From JBHGYD01 sp041920415 (GTDB taxonomy: Bacteria; Bacillota; Bacilli; Bacillales; Anoxybacillaceae), in the NCBI GenBank assembly GCA_041920415.1, contig JBHGYD010000031.1, positions 124,001 to 188,000 on the forward strand: a stretch of DNA of 64,000 nucleotides. The letters are read 5' to 3'. This document shows positions 41,653-49,722 of the stretch, one piece after another. The notes below the pieces were generated by a model. The model saw only the letters and a list, made by a program, of their open reading frames with translations, was not told where the DNA came from and made no database searches. The translations under genes were made by a program, and so were the position numbers. Each line of letters opens with the position of its first letter. Positions within the stretch are counted from its first letter, which is position 1.

Positions 41653-41734
41653 AGAAAAGTGGAAGCGACTCAATTTCGCCTAAAAGCTGCCCACGTCCTG
41701 TGGGCAACGGCGAAATGTCGCCATCCTGGCTCCC
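41653..41734. repeat. Direct repeat copy B of composite repeat element
   Basis: 82-bp unit matching copy A with about eight differences, ending CATCCTGGCTCCC. A and B flank the large palindrome. The whole 260-bp block carries no gene. Confidence 0.85.
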
Positions 41735-41771
41735 GCAAACGGCAAAAAGTTATGTTTTCTTAATCATTCGA

Positions 41772-41804
41772 AAAAGCCATTCTCATCATGAGAATGGCTT
41801 TTGA
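41772..41804 (+). terminator. Perfect hairpin upstream of clpB
   Basis: AAAAGCCATTCTCAT / ATGAGAATGGCTTTT (41772-41786, 41788-41802), a 15-bp inverted repeat around one base, ending TTTTG. Likely terminator for transcripts coming from yjzC; also just before the clpB promoter. Confidence 0.7.
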
Positions 41805-41805
41805 T

Positions 41806-41861
41806 TTGAAAGAAAAAAATGAAATCCTTTATAATGAAATTAAAGGTCAAAAAAAGTCAAA
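41806..41861 (+). promoter_or_regulatory. clpB: clpB promoter with CtsR operator
   Basis: TTGAAA (41806-41811), 18-nt spacer, TATAAT (41830-41835). Just downstream is GGTCAAA-N4-GTCAAA (41845-41861), the tandem heptad recognised by the heat-shock repressor CtsR, placed over the transcription start. No CIRCE element is seen. Confidence 0.85.
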
Positions 41862-41877
41862 AAAGGGGGCGAAGGCA

Positions 41878-44478
41878 ATGAACTTGAATAAAATGACGGA
41901 AAAAGTACAAGAAGCGTTCATCGCTGCCCAATCGCTTGCTATACGACACCATCATCAAGAAATGGATATCGACCATCTGTTGCTCGCTTTACTCGAACAA
42001 GAAGATGGGTTAGCAAAAAGGATGCTGGCCTTGCTTCATGTGAACCTTCAGGCGTTCGCAAACGATATTCAAGTACTTTTAAAGAAAAAACCGGAAGTGA
42101 TTGGAGCAGGGGTTGAAGAAGGAAAAATATATATGACCCATCGCATGCAACGTTTATTGACAAACGCTGAGCAAGAAGCAAAACAAATGCAAGATGATTA
42201 TTTGTCAGTCGAGCATTTATTATTAGCGTTGACGGATGAAAAAGGTGATATAGGACATTTGTTAGACCAACATCGCATCGACCGTTCATCATTATTAAAA
42301 GTGTTAAGGGAAATAAGGGGGAATCAGAGAGTGACAAGTCCAACTCCAGAAGCTACATATGAAGCGTTAAAAAAATATGGTCGCGATTTAGTAGCCGAAG
42401 TAAGGGCCGGAAAAATCGATCCCGTCATTGGTCGCGATAGTGAAATTCGTCGCGTCATTCGCATTTTATCGCGCAAGACAAAAAACAATCCGGTATTAAT
42501 CGGGGAGCCAGGCGTCGGGAAAACAGCCATCGTTGAGGGACTGGCTCAACGCATCGTCCGTAAAGATGTTCCGGAAGGGTTAAAAGATAAAACGATTTTT
42601 GCGTTAGATATGAGTGCTCTTGTTGCCGGAGCGAAATTTCGCGGTGAATTTGAAGAACGGCTAAAAGCTGTGTTAAACGAAATTAAAAAAAGCGAAGGAA
42701 AAATCATTTTATTTATTGATGAATTGCATACGATCGTTGGTGCTGGAAAAGCAGAAGGAGCGATCGATGCAGGAAATATGTTAAAACCGATGCTTGCTCG
42801 TGGAGAATTGCATTGTATTGGCGCTACAACGCTCGATGAATATCGGCAATATATCGAGAAAGATCCAGCGTTAGAGCGCCGATTCCAACAAGTGCTTGTG
42901 GAAGAACCAAGCGTTGAAGATACGATTTCCATTTTGCGCGGTTTAAAAGAGAGATTCGAAATCCATCATGGCGTCAACATTCATGACCGTGCTCTTGTTG
43001 CTGCTGCAACGTTATCAGACCGCTATATTTCCGAACGCTTTTTACCTGATAAAGCGATTGATTTAGTCGATGAAGCGTGTGCAATGATTCGTACGGAAAT
43101 TGATTCGATGCCGTCCGAGCTCGATGAAGTGATGCGACGAGTGATGCAACTCGAAATTGAAGAAGCGGCTTTACGAAAAGAAACGGACGAAGCAAGTAAG
43201 GAGCGACTCGCCGCTCTGACAAAAGAATTGGCCGACTTGCGTGAAAAAGCTAACAGCATGAAAGCGCAATGGCAGCAAGAAAAAGAAGCGATTCAACAAG
43301 TGCGCGATGTTCGTGAAGCGTTAGAAAAAGCGAAGCGCGAATTGGAAGAAGCAGAAAACGAGTACGACTTAAATAAAGCGGCAGAACTTCGCCACGGTCG
43401 TATCCCGCAGCTTGAAAAACAATTAAAGCAACTTGAGCAGCAAATGAACGAAACAGGAAAAGAGGGACGTCTCCTTCGTGAAGAAGTAACGGAGGAAGAG
43501 ATTGCGGAAATTGTGTCAAGATGGACCGGTATTCCGTTAACGAAACTAGTCGAAGGAGAACGAGAAAAATTATTGCGTCTTCATGACCTTTTACACGAGC
43601 GCGTCATTGGACAAGATGAAGCAGTAGAACTTGTTTCTGACGCGGTATTGCGTGCTCGCGCCGGCATTAAAGACCCGAATCGTCCGATTGGTTCGTTCAT
43701 CTTTTTAGGACCAACCGGTGTCGGAAAAACAGAATTAGCGAAGGCGCTTGCGCAATCGTTGTTTGATAGCGAAGAACAAATGATTCGTATCGATATGTCC
43801 GAGTACATGGAAAAGCATGCCGTTTCTCGCTTAATTGGTGCTCCTCCGGGATATGTGGGCTATGAAGAGGGCGGACAATTAACGGAAGCGGTGCGTCGGA
43901 AACCGTATTCTGTCATTCTTCTTGATGAAATTGAAAAAGCCCATCCGGAAGTGTTTAATATTTTGTTACAAGTGCTTGATGACGGTCGAATTACTGATTC
44001 GCAAGGGCGGACCGTAGATTTTAAAAATACTGTGGTCATCATGACATCGAATATTGGCTCGCATGTTTTGCTTGAAGGCGTAACCGAAACGGGAGAAATA
44101 AAAGAAGAAACAAGAAAACAGGTATTGCAACAATTGCGTGCCCATTTTCGCCCAGAATTTTTAAACCGCGTCGATGACATTGTTTTATTTAAACCGTTAA
44201 CGATGAAAGAAGTGAAAGGAATTGTTGAGAAATTAGTGAAGGAACTTAGCAAACGGCTTGACGATCGTCATATTTCGCTTACATTGTCAGAAAGAGCGAA
44301 AGAATATATCGCTACTTCCGGCTTTGATCCGATTTATGGGGCACGACCATTAAAACGATTTATTCAAAAACAAATCGAAACCCCGTTAGCGAAAGAAATC
44401 ATCGCTGGACGTGTGAAAGATTATAGTACGGTCGTCGTCGATTATGAAGATGGAAAAATCATTGTGACAGCGAAATAA
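41878..44478 (+). CDS. clpB: ATP-dependent disaggregase ClpB
   Basis: 866-residue Hsp100 chaperone that pulls apart protein aggregates with DnaK. N-terminal double Clp_N repeat (residues 1-145), AAA+ domain 1 with GEPGVGKTAIVEG, the long middle coiled coil (about 400-525, rich in E/K/Q, diagnostic of ClpB), AAA+ domain 2 with GPTGVGKTELAKAL, and Clp C-terminal D2 small domain. ATG at 41878 after GGGGGCGAAGGCA; a longer start at 41788 lies in the upstream hairpin. Not present in B. subtilis at this place. CtsR control is visible. Confidence 0.97.
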   Translation: MNLNKMTEKVQEAFIAAQSLAIRHHHQEMDIDHLLLALLEQEDGLAKRMLALLHVNLQAFANDIQVLLKKKPEVIGAGVEEGKIYMTHRMQRLLTNAEQEAKQMQDDYLSVEHLLLALTDEKGDIGHLLDQHRIDRSSLLKVLREIRGNQRVTSPTPEATYEALKKYGRDLVAEVRAGKIDPVIGRDSEIRRVIRILSRKTKNNPVLIGEPGVGKTAIVEGLAQRIVRKDVPEGLKDKTIFALDMSALVAGAKFRGEFEERLKAVLNEIKKSEGKIILFIDELHTIVGAGKAEGAIDAGNMLKPMLARGELHCIGATTLDEYRQYIEKDPALERRFQQVLVEEPSVEDTISILRGLKERFEIHHGVNIHDRALVAAATLSDRYISERFLPDKAIDLVDEACAMIRTEIDSMPSELDEVMRRVMQLEIEEAALRKETDEASKERLAALTKELADLREKANSMKAQWQQEKEAIQQVRDVREALEKAKRELEEAENEYDLNKAAELRHGRIPQLEKQLKQLEQQMNETGKEGRLLREEVTEEEIAEIVSRWTGIPLTKLVEGEREKLLRLHDLLHERVIGQDEAVELVSDAVLRARAGIKDPNRPIGSFIFLGPTGVGKTELAKALAQSLFDSEEQMIRIDMSEYMEKHAVSRLIGAPPGYVGYEEGGQLTEAVRRKPYSVILLDEIEKAHPEVFNILLQVLDDGRITDSQGRTVDFKNTVVIMTSNIGSHVLLEGVTETGEIKEETRKQVLQQLRAHFRPEFLNRVDDIVLFKPLTMKEVKGIVEKLVKELSKRLDDRHISLTLSERAKEYIATSGFDPIYGARPLKRFIQKQIETPLAKEIIAGRVKDYSTVVVDYEDGKIIVTAK

Positions 44479-44485
44479 AATGAAC

Positions 44486-44517
44486 AAGGCTGCCCTAAAA
44501 AGGACAGCCTTATTTTT
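44486..44517 (+). terminator. Terminator after clpB
   Basis: AAGGCTG...CAGCCTT with inner CC/GG pairs (44486-44511), followed by ATTTTTCTT. Confidence 0.85.
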
Positions 44518-44556
44518 CTTACGGAGCTATTCGCGTCGCTTCCGCTTTTCTTAATC

Positions 44557-44739
44557 TTAATGGTGTTTGACTGGTTCATTAGGAAGTAAATTAGCGATGA
44601 TAATAATAAGAACCGTTACAACAACTCCTAATAACGCTCCAGTTGAAAATTGATAAGCAATGCCTTGCATTGAGCCAATGACGTATGTAGCCATTTGTAC
44701 TAACAAAAACGTCCAAAAAAACGTCCAAAAAAACTTCAC
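44557..44739 (-). CDS. yjzD: YjzD-like small membrane protein (DUF2929)
   Basis: 60-residue protein with two hydrophobic segments: MKFFWTFFWTFLLVQMATYV and a second one around LLGVVVTVLIIIIANLL. Matches YjzD/DUF2929, which lies beside yjzC in Bacillus. GTG at 44739 is chosen because GAGGTGA lies 6-7 nt upstream and the product then begins MKFFWTF as its relatives do (MRFFWTF). The N-terminus is coded by a 13-nt tandem repeat. Function unknown. Confidence 0.85.
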   Translation of the reverse strand: MKFFWTFFWTFLLVQMATYVIGSMQGIAYQFSTGALLGVVVTVLIIIIANLLPNEPVKHH

Positions 44740-44898
44740 CGTATTCACCTCAATCTTTCTAACATTCCTCACTTATTTTATCACAATTCATTCAAATCGA
44801 AAATGTCCTTCTGTTTTTAGGCGTACACCCTTCCTTTTTTGATGTTTTGGCATACATTATAATGTACAACTATGTACTGTAAGGGCAAGGGGGTGCTG

Positions 44899-45627
44899 AT
44901 GATTCAAGAACGTTTTTTTCAACTTGATGATCAATGGTGTGCTGTTCATTTACCGGAGCGCCCCAATGGATTTGCTATTCTCATCATTGGAGATGTCAAC
45001 CATTTTGTAAACGACGACACGAGTTTTTGGTTGCAACATAAAGGAAGACGACAGCTTCTTGATGATTTACGTGAATATGGCTATACGATTTTTTATTCCC
45101 ATTTATACGGTAGACATTGGGGTAGCCCGAAAGCAGTTCGCTTAACAAAACAACTGATTTACTACGTTTTAAAAAGTGAAATATTAAACAATCGTATTTA
45201 TATTCTTGCTGAAGGGATGGGGGCGCTCGTTGCGTTACGTTTAATCGAGACGATACCGCGGCAAGTTCGTGCGGTTGCGATGCTAAGTCCATGTTTAGAT
45301 TTACGAGCACAACTGACTTATGAGAAAGAAAAGAAGTTTTTTTACAAACGAATCGTCAAAGAAATTTCCACAGCGTATGAAATTGATGAAATCGATGTAG
45401 AAAAAGCCATTCCTTTATTATCGTTCGCTCCATCACACATACCTATTAAAATATGGCAATTATCCGGTGTAACTCATTATCCTTCTTTACTTCATTGTCG
45501 AAAGTATGAAGAGGCAGTGAGAGATAGAGACGGTCAAATTGATGTGGTGTATCATTTGCCGGAGCAGCGATACAGTTTTTCAAAAGCAATCCATCAATTT
45601 TATCAACAACATAACGAATTACGATGA
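44899..45627 (+). CDS. yjaU: YjaU-like alpha/beta-hydrolase fold protein, nucleophile missing
   Basis: 242-residue protein at the place of yjaU. Predicted alpha/beta-hydrolase fold: FAILIIGDVNHFVNDD near the oxyanion position, and IYILAEGMGALVALRL where the nucleophile elbow should be. In that elbow the usual GxSxG serine position is Gly (AEGMGA), so ordinary serine-hydrolase catalysis is not expected. ATG at 44899 after AAGGGGGTGCTG. Function unknown; single gene with own terminator. Confidence 0.8.
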   Translation: MIQERFFQLDDQWCAVHLPERPNGFAILIIGDVNHFVNDDTSFWLQHKGRRQLLDDLREYGYTIFYSHLYGRHWGSPKAVRLTKQLIYYVLKSEILNNRIYILAEGMGALVALRLIETIPRQVRAVAMLSPCLDLRAQLTYEKEKKFFYKRIVKEISTAYEIDEIDVEKAIPLLSFAPSHIPIKIWQLSGVTHYPSLLHCRKYEEAVRDRDGQIDVVYHLPEQRYSFSKAIHQFYQQHNELR

Positions 45628-45667
45628 ATTCCTCTATCGGATGCTGAAACGGTAGAGGAATTTTTGT
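45627..45667 (+). terminator. Terminator after yjaU
   Basis: AATTCCTCTATCG (45627-45639) pairs with CGGTAGAGGAATT (45650-45662, one G-T pair), followed by TTTTTG; the stem starts on the last base of the stop codon. Confidence 0.88.
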
Positions 45668-45735
45668 TGATATGGGTGGAAGAAAATAAAAGAGGCATAG
45701 GGGATAAAAGCATGCCTCGTAAACGAAACATATTA

Positions 45736-46068
45736 TTATTTTTTTAATAAGTCAACGAAGGAGGTAAATTTTTTCATAAGAGGTTTTAATTTATCAAATG
45801 AGGAGACAAGCGTATCAATGTCTTGCATTAATTGTATAAAATCGAGTCCTTGCTGTGGAGCAGTTTCTCTGTTTTGAGATGGGTTTGTGCTTTGTTGAGG
45901 TGGGAACGGTCCAAACATTAAACGAGAAAAGCGGTCGTTTGACCGTTGGTTTGTTTGTTTACTTTGTTCATTGTCTTCCATTGTATATTCCCTCTTTTCT
46001 CCCATTAAACGGGAAAAGCGGTCGTTTGGCCGTTGGTTTGTTTGTTTACTTTGTTCATTGTCTTCCAT
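45736..46068 (-). CDS. Hypothetical protein with in-frame 29-residue N-terminal duplication
   Basis: 110-residue protein of no family known to me. Residues 1-29 and 30-58 are near-identical repeats (MEDNEQSKQTNQRPNDRFSRLM and MEDNEQSKQTNQRSNDRFSRLM, joined by GEKREYT), followed by a Pro/Gln-rich linker and a C-terminal amphipathic helix (FIQLMQDIDTLVSSFDKLKPLMKKF). The outer ATG at 46068 has AAAGGAGG; the inner ATG at 45981 has its own GAGAAAAGAGGG, so both could start translation, giving 110 or 81 residues. It stands where B. subtilis has the med-comZ genes. Hydrophilic, no signal peptide. Confidence 0.75.
   Translation of the reverse strand: MEDNEQSKQTNQRPNDRFSRLMGEKREYTMEDNEQSKQTNQRSNDRFSRLMFGPFPPQQSTNPSQNRETAPQQGLDFIQLMQDIDTLVSSFDKLKPLMKKFTSFVDLLKK
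45916..46002. repeat. Tandem duplication, copy 1 (87 bp)
   Basis: 87-bp unit followed directly by copy 2 (46003-46089), exactly 29 codons each. The unit covers the first 22 codons, the start codon and the ribosome binding site of the minus-strand gene. Confidence 0.93.
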
Positions 46069-46089
46069 TATATTTTTCCTCCTTTCTCC
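46003..46089. repeat. Tandem duplication, copy 2 (87 bp)
   Basis: Second copy, carrying the outer start codon and the better ribosome binding site (AAAGGAGG). Differs from copy 1 at a handful of positions, mostly in the leader part. Confidence 0.93.
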
Positions 46090-46155
46090 CTATTAGCACT
46101 TTATGTAAAAAAAAACTGAAATGATTAGACGAATACCACGTACAATAGATTTGTA

Positions 46156-46206
46156 TTGCGCGTTTAGAAAAATTCCGATAAAATTAGTACCAAGTAATAG
46201 TAATTG
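46156..46206 (+). promoter_or_regulatory. fabH: fabH promoter and candidate FapR operator
   Basis: TTGCGC (46156-46161), 17-nt spacer, TAAAAT (46179-46184). Immediately downstream lies TTAGTACC-N7-AGTAATT-like sequence (46184-46206), resembling the FapR site TTAGTACC..., the fatty-acid repressor operator of Bacillus fab genes. Match judged by eye. Confidence 0.55.
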
Positions 46207-46235
46207 GTTATATAATGCTAAAGGAGTTGTTTGGT

Positions 46236-47168
46236 GTGGGCGCAGGTATTATAGGGATTGGTCGATATTTGCCTGAAAAAGTGTTAACAAACTTTGATTT
46301 AGAAAAAATGATGGATACATCTGATGAATGGATTCGGACACGAACAGGAATTGAAGAGCGGAGAATTGCTCCTGACGATATCGATACATCGGATATGGCT
46401 TACTTTGCCGCAACGAAAGCATTGGAAGATGCGGGGATTTCTGCGGCAGACATTGATTTAATTTTAGTCGCAACTGTTACGCCAGATCGTCCGTTTCCGT
46501 CTGTTGCGTGTATGCTGCAAGAACGATTAGGTGCGACGAAAGCGGCAGCGCTTGACATTAGCGCCGCGTGCGCTGGTTTTATTTATGGTATGGTTACGGC
46601 GAAACAATTTATTGACAATGGTGCGTATCGTTATATATTAGTGATTGGCGTCGAAAAATTATCAAAAATTTTAAACTGGAACGATCGTAATACTGCTGTC
46701 TTATTCGGAGATGGTGCCGGTGCGGTTGTGATGGGACCTGTTTCTGAAGGTCGAGGTATTTTATCGTTTGAATTAGGGGCAGACGGAACAGGAGGAAAAC
46801 ATTTATATCAAGACGAATATGTCATTATGAACGGCAGAGAAGTGTTCAAATTTGCCGTTAGACAAATGGGCGAATCATGTATTAACGTGCTAGAAAAAGC
46901 AGGTTTATCAAAGCAAGATGTTGACTTTTTAATTCCGCATCAAGCCAACATTCGTATCGTCGAAGCGGCAAGGCAGCGGTTAGAATTGCCGGAAGATAAA
47001 ATGTCTACAACCGTAAGAAAATACGGAAATACTTCCGCGGCTTCCATTCCGATTTCCATTGTCGAAGAGGTGGAAGCAGGAAAAATTAAAGATGACGATC
47101 TCATCATTATGGTTGGTTTTGGTGGCGGCTTAACATGGGGAGCGATCGCGTTACGATGGGGTCGCTAA
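46236..47168 (+). CDS. fabH: 3-oxoacyl-ACP synthase III FabH
   Basis: 310-residue condensing enzyme that starts fatty-acid chains from acyl-CoA and malonyl-ACP. Catalytic Cys in DISAACAGFIYGM (about residue 112), His in FLIPHQANIRIVEA and Asn in RKYGNTSAAS. GTG at 46236 (protein GAGIIGIGRYLPEKVLTN) has AAAGGAG at 46219-46225; the ATG at 46215 would precede that site. 310 residues equals the family norm. Operon with fabF. Confidence 0.96.
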   Translation: MGAGIIGIGRYLPEKVLTNFDLEKMMDTSDEWIRTRTGIEERRIAPDDIDTSDMAYFAATKALEDAGISAADIDLILVATVTPDRPFPSVACMLQERLGATKAAALDISAACAGFIYGMVTAKQFIDNGAYRYILVIGVEKLSKILNWNDRNTAVLFGDGAGAVVMGPVSEGRGILSFELGADGTGGKHLYQDEYVIMNGREVFKFAVRQMGESCINVLEKAGLSKQDVDFLIPHQANIRIVEAARQRLELPEDKMSTTVRKYGNTSAASIPISIVEEVEAGKIKDDDLIIMVGFGGGLTWGAIALRWGR

Positions 47169-47219
47169 ACAATGACGATGGATACTCTTTGACTACAAAA
47201 AGAAAGAGAGGCAAAAGTG

Positions 47220-48461
47220 ATGAAAAAGAGAAGAGTCGTTGTCACAGGTCTAGGTGCAGTTACTCCGCTCGGAAATGATGTCGAAACGACATGGAAACAT
47301 TTAATTGCCGGTCAATCAGGAATTGGACCGCTTACTCGTGTAAATCCTGACGATTTTCCGGCGAAGGTAGCAGCGGAATTAAAAGATTTCAATCCAGAAA
47401 ACTATATGGACAAACGGGAAGCGCGGAAGATGGACCGCTTTACGCAATACGCGGTTGCCGCTTCATTAATGGCGGTAAAAGATGCGAAGCTTGAAATTAC
47501 GGAAGAAAATGCTCCAAGAGTTGGCGTATGGATTGGCTCTGGAATCGGCGGCATGGAAACGTTTGAGCAGCAGTTTGAAATCTTCCAACAACGTGGATAT
47601 CGCCGCGTTAGTCCGTTTTTTGTGCCAATGATGATTCCAGATATGGCAGCTGGTCAAGTTTCGATTATGCTCGGGGCGAAAGGAATTAACTCATGTACGG
47701 TTACGGCTTGCGCTACAGGAACGAATTCTATTGGTGACGCGTTTAAAGTGATTCAGCGCGGTGATGCTGATGTCATGATTACAGGCGGAACAGAAGCGCC
47801 GATTACGAAAATGTCGTTAGCTGGCTTCTGTGCGAATACGGCGTTGTCAACCAATCCTGATCCAAAAACCGCGAGCCGCCCGTTTGACAAAAACCGCGAC
47901 GGCTTTGTCATGGGCGAGGGTGCCGGCATCCTTGTGTTAGAAGAATTGGAGCATGCCTTAAAACGAGGGGCTCACATTTATGCCGAAGTCGTTGGTTACG
48001 GCGCAACAGGCGATGCATATCATATTACCGCACCAGCTCCTGGTGGTGAAGGCGGTGCGCGCGCAATGCGACAAGCATTAGCGGATGCAGGAATGAAACC
48101 AGAGGAAATCGACTATATTAACGCGCACGGTACAAGTACGGAATATAACGATAAATATGAAACGATGGCGATTAAAGAAGTGTTTGGCGACCATGCTTAT
48201 AAATTGGCGATTAGCTCGACAAAATCAATGACCGGGCATTTATTAGGAGCGGCAGGTGCCGTTGAAGCGGTATTCTCGGTATTAACGATTAAAGAAGGGA
48301 TCATTCCACCGACGATTAACTACGAAACACCAGACCCAGAGTGTGATCTTGACTATGTGCCAAACGTGGCAAGACGCCAAGAAGTAAATGCAGTACTCAG
48401 CAATTCGCTTGGGTTTGGCGGTCATAATGCAACATTGATTTTCAAAAAATATACAGAGTAA
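47220..48461 (+). CDS. fabF: 3-oxoacyl-ACP synthase II FabF
   Basis: 413-residue elongating condensing enzyme. Catalytic Cys in TVTACATGTNSIGDAF (about 163), His in INAHGTSTEYND (about 303) and KSMTGHLLGAAGAVEA (about 340). ATG at 47220, or the adjacent GTG 47217, after AGAGAGG. 51 bp behind fabH, same transcript; terminator follows. Confidence 0.97.
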   Translation: MKKRRVVVTGLGAVTPLGNDVETTWKHLIAGQSGIGPLTRVNPDDFPAKVAAELKDFNPENYMDKREARKMDRFTQYAVAASLMAVKDAKLEITEENAPRVGVWIGSGIGGMETFEQQFEIFQQRGYRRVSPFFVPMMIPDMAAGQVSIMLGAKGINSCTVTACATGTNSIGDAFKVIQRGDADVMITGGTEAPITKMSLAGFCANTALSTNPDPKTASRPFDKNRDGFVMGEGAGILVLEELEHALKRGAHIYAEVVGYGATGDAYHITAPAPGGEGGARAMRQALADAGMKPEEIDYINAHGTSTEYNDKYETMAIKEVFGDHAYKLAISSTKSMTGHLLGAAGAVEAVFSVLTIKEGIIPPTINYETPDPECDLDYVPNVARRQEVNAVLSNSLGFGGHNATLIFKKYTE

Positions 48462-48467
48462 TGAACA

Positions 48468-48505
48468 GGGCTATCTCAGAAAAGATGAGATAGCCCTTCT
48501 TTTCA
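48468..48505 (+). terminator. Terminator after fabF
   Basis: GGGCTATCTCA / TGAGATAGCCC perfect 11-bp stem (48468-48478, 48486-48496), then TTCTTTTC. Confidence 0.93.
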
Positions 48506-48561
48506 CCTCTTTTTCTTTCGTTTCATACGATAGAAAAAAGTAGGAAAGGTGTGAATGAAGC

Positions 48562-49350
48562 ATGTCTGTTGTGCATACGGATGAGTGGCTAATAAAGCTA
48601 AACGCTCATCCGATTCAATTATGTGAACGATTAACTTCTTATTTCGAAGAGGCAACCGCACGTGATATTTACCTCCACCTCGTCCATCATGGTATGTATT
48701 CATCATCAAGTGATGTCACACAGATTGTAGAGGAAATGAAACAAAAACGGATATGGGAACGCGTTGAAACGATATATAAAAAATTAAGGAAGCGATGGAA
48801 CGGTCCAGATGTACCGATTTTTATTTTTCCAGCGGACCCGCGTAATCGAAAACTCGCTCGTGACTTCAATAGCAAAGGAGGACTTGCTTATCCTGATAAA
48901 TTGTTCCTTTTTTTATTGCCACATCATACAGAAAAAGAAATTGAAGCGGTGTTTACTCATGAATATAATCACGTCTGCCGTTTAGACAAACAGAAAAAAA
49001 ACAGCGAACAATATACGTTACTAGATGCCATCATCCTTGAAGGATTAGCAGAAAACGCAGTCAGCCAATACGTGGGAGAAACATATAAAGCGAATTGGAC
49101 AACATATTATTCGGAGTATGAATTAATGAAGTTTTGGCGGCGCTACATTGCCCCTTATCAATCGATTCAATCGCATCATTCGGCATACGATCGTCTTCTT
49201 TATGGCCACGGTTTTTATCCGAAAATGCTCGGGTATGCAGTAGGATATTATATTGTCTGTTGTTGTTTAAAGGAAAAGGGAGCGAATTTTTCAAAGCTGA
49301 TGGAAATGTCTTCCGAACGCATTGTACAGCTTGCTGGGCTTAGCGAATAA
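48562..49350 (+). CDS. yjaZ: YjaZ-like DUF2268 protein, predicted zinc protease
   Basis: 262-residue DUF2268 protein. The FTHEYNHVCRLD stretch (about residue 135) is a His-Glu-x-x-His zinc motif, and EGLAENAV about 25 residues on supplies a third-ligand candidate Glu. These features suggest a metallopeptidase, not proven. No signal peptide. Gene order fabF-yjaZ-yjbA follows Bacillus. ATG after AGGAAAGGTG. Confidence 0.88.
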   Translation: MSVVHTDEWLIKLNAHPIQLCERLTSYFEEATARDIYLHLVHHGMYSSSSDVTQIVEEMKQKRIWERVETIYKKLRKRWNGPDVPIFIFPADPRNRKLARDFNSKGGLAYPDKLFLFLLPHHTEKEIEAVFTHEYNHVCRLDKQKKNSEQYTLLDAIILEGLAENAVSQYVGETYKANWTTYYSEYELMKFWRRYIAPYQSIQSHHSAYDRLLYGHGFYPKMLGYAVGYYIVCCCLKEKGANFSKLMEMSSERIVQLAGLSE

Positions 49351-49429
49351 AATTAGTCATGGTAAGGACTTACCACTCATATATGTAGAAATAAGATGGA
49401 CAAGGTGACGGAGGAAAGAAGAGTGCCCG

Positions 49430-49636
49430 ATGATGCGCATACTCATGTATTTAATCGGCTTTGGAATTTCCGTGATTGGAGGAGTAACTTCGATTGCTTA
49501 TTTAAACCTTATTACACCAGAACGAGGATGGATGGATTATTTTCGGTTCATTAGCACACGTGTAGAATGCTATTTATTACCAATAGGAATCATTCTTATT
49601 TGGTTAAGCCTATACTTTCCGCATCGTGAAGAATGA
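49430..49636 (+). CDS. Small two-helix membrane protein, hypothetical
   Basis: 68 residues, with hydrophobic stretches MYLIGFGISVIGGVTSIAYLNL and CYLLPIGIILIWLSLYF, a short charged loop between, and a C-terminal HREE. No family recognised. Binding site GGAGGAAAGAAGAG upstream of ATG 49430; a second ATG follows at once. Between yjaZ and yjbA on the same strand. Confidence 0.7.
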   Translation: MMRILMYLIGFGISVIGGVTSIAYLNLITPERGWMDYFRFISTRVECYLLPIGIILIWLSLYFPHREE

Positions 49637-49722
49637 TGGATAAAAAAGGGGGTAATGGAATAAAATATGTCCCTTCTGCCTATACTGATGGACAAATAGC
49701 TTTTTGAAGTGAGGGGTATCTT

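Noticed and set aside
41477..41734. CRISPR array
   Set aside because: Only two repeat units of over 80 bp with a palindrome between them; no short regular repeats or cas genes.
41788..41877. Longer N-terminus for ClpB
   Set aside because: It would start in a perfect hairpin and include the promoter and CtsR box; the product from 41878 matches the family start.
43250..43519. Antisense frames inside clpB, carB, fabF and opp genes
   Set aside because: Typical shadows of GC-biased third positions opposite strong genes.
46215..46235. ATG start for fabH
   Set aside because: The ribosome binding site AAAGGAG lies inside that extension; GTG at 46236 gives the usual FabH N-terminus.
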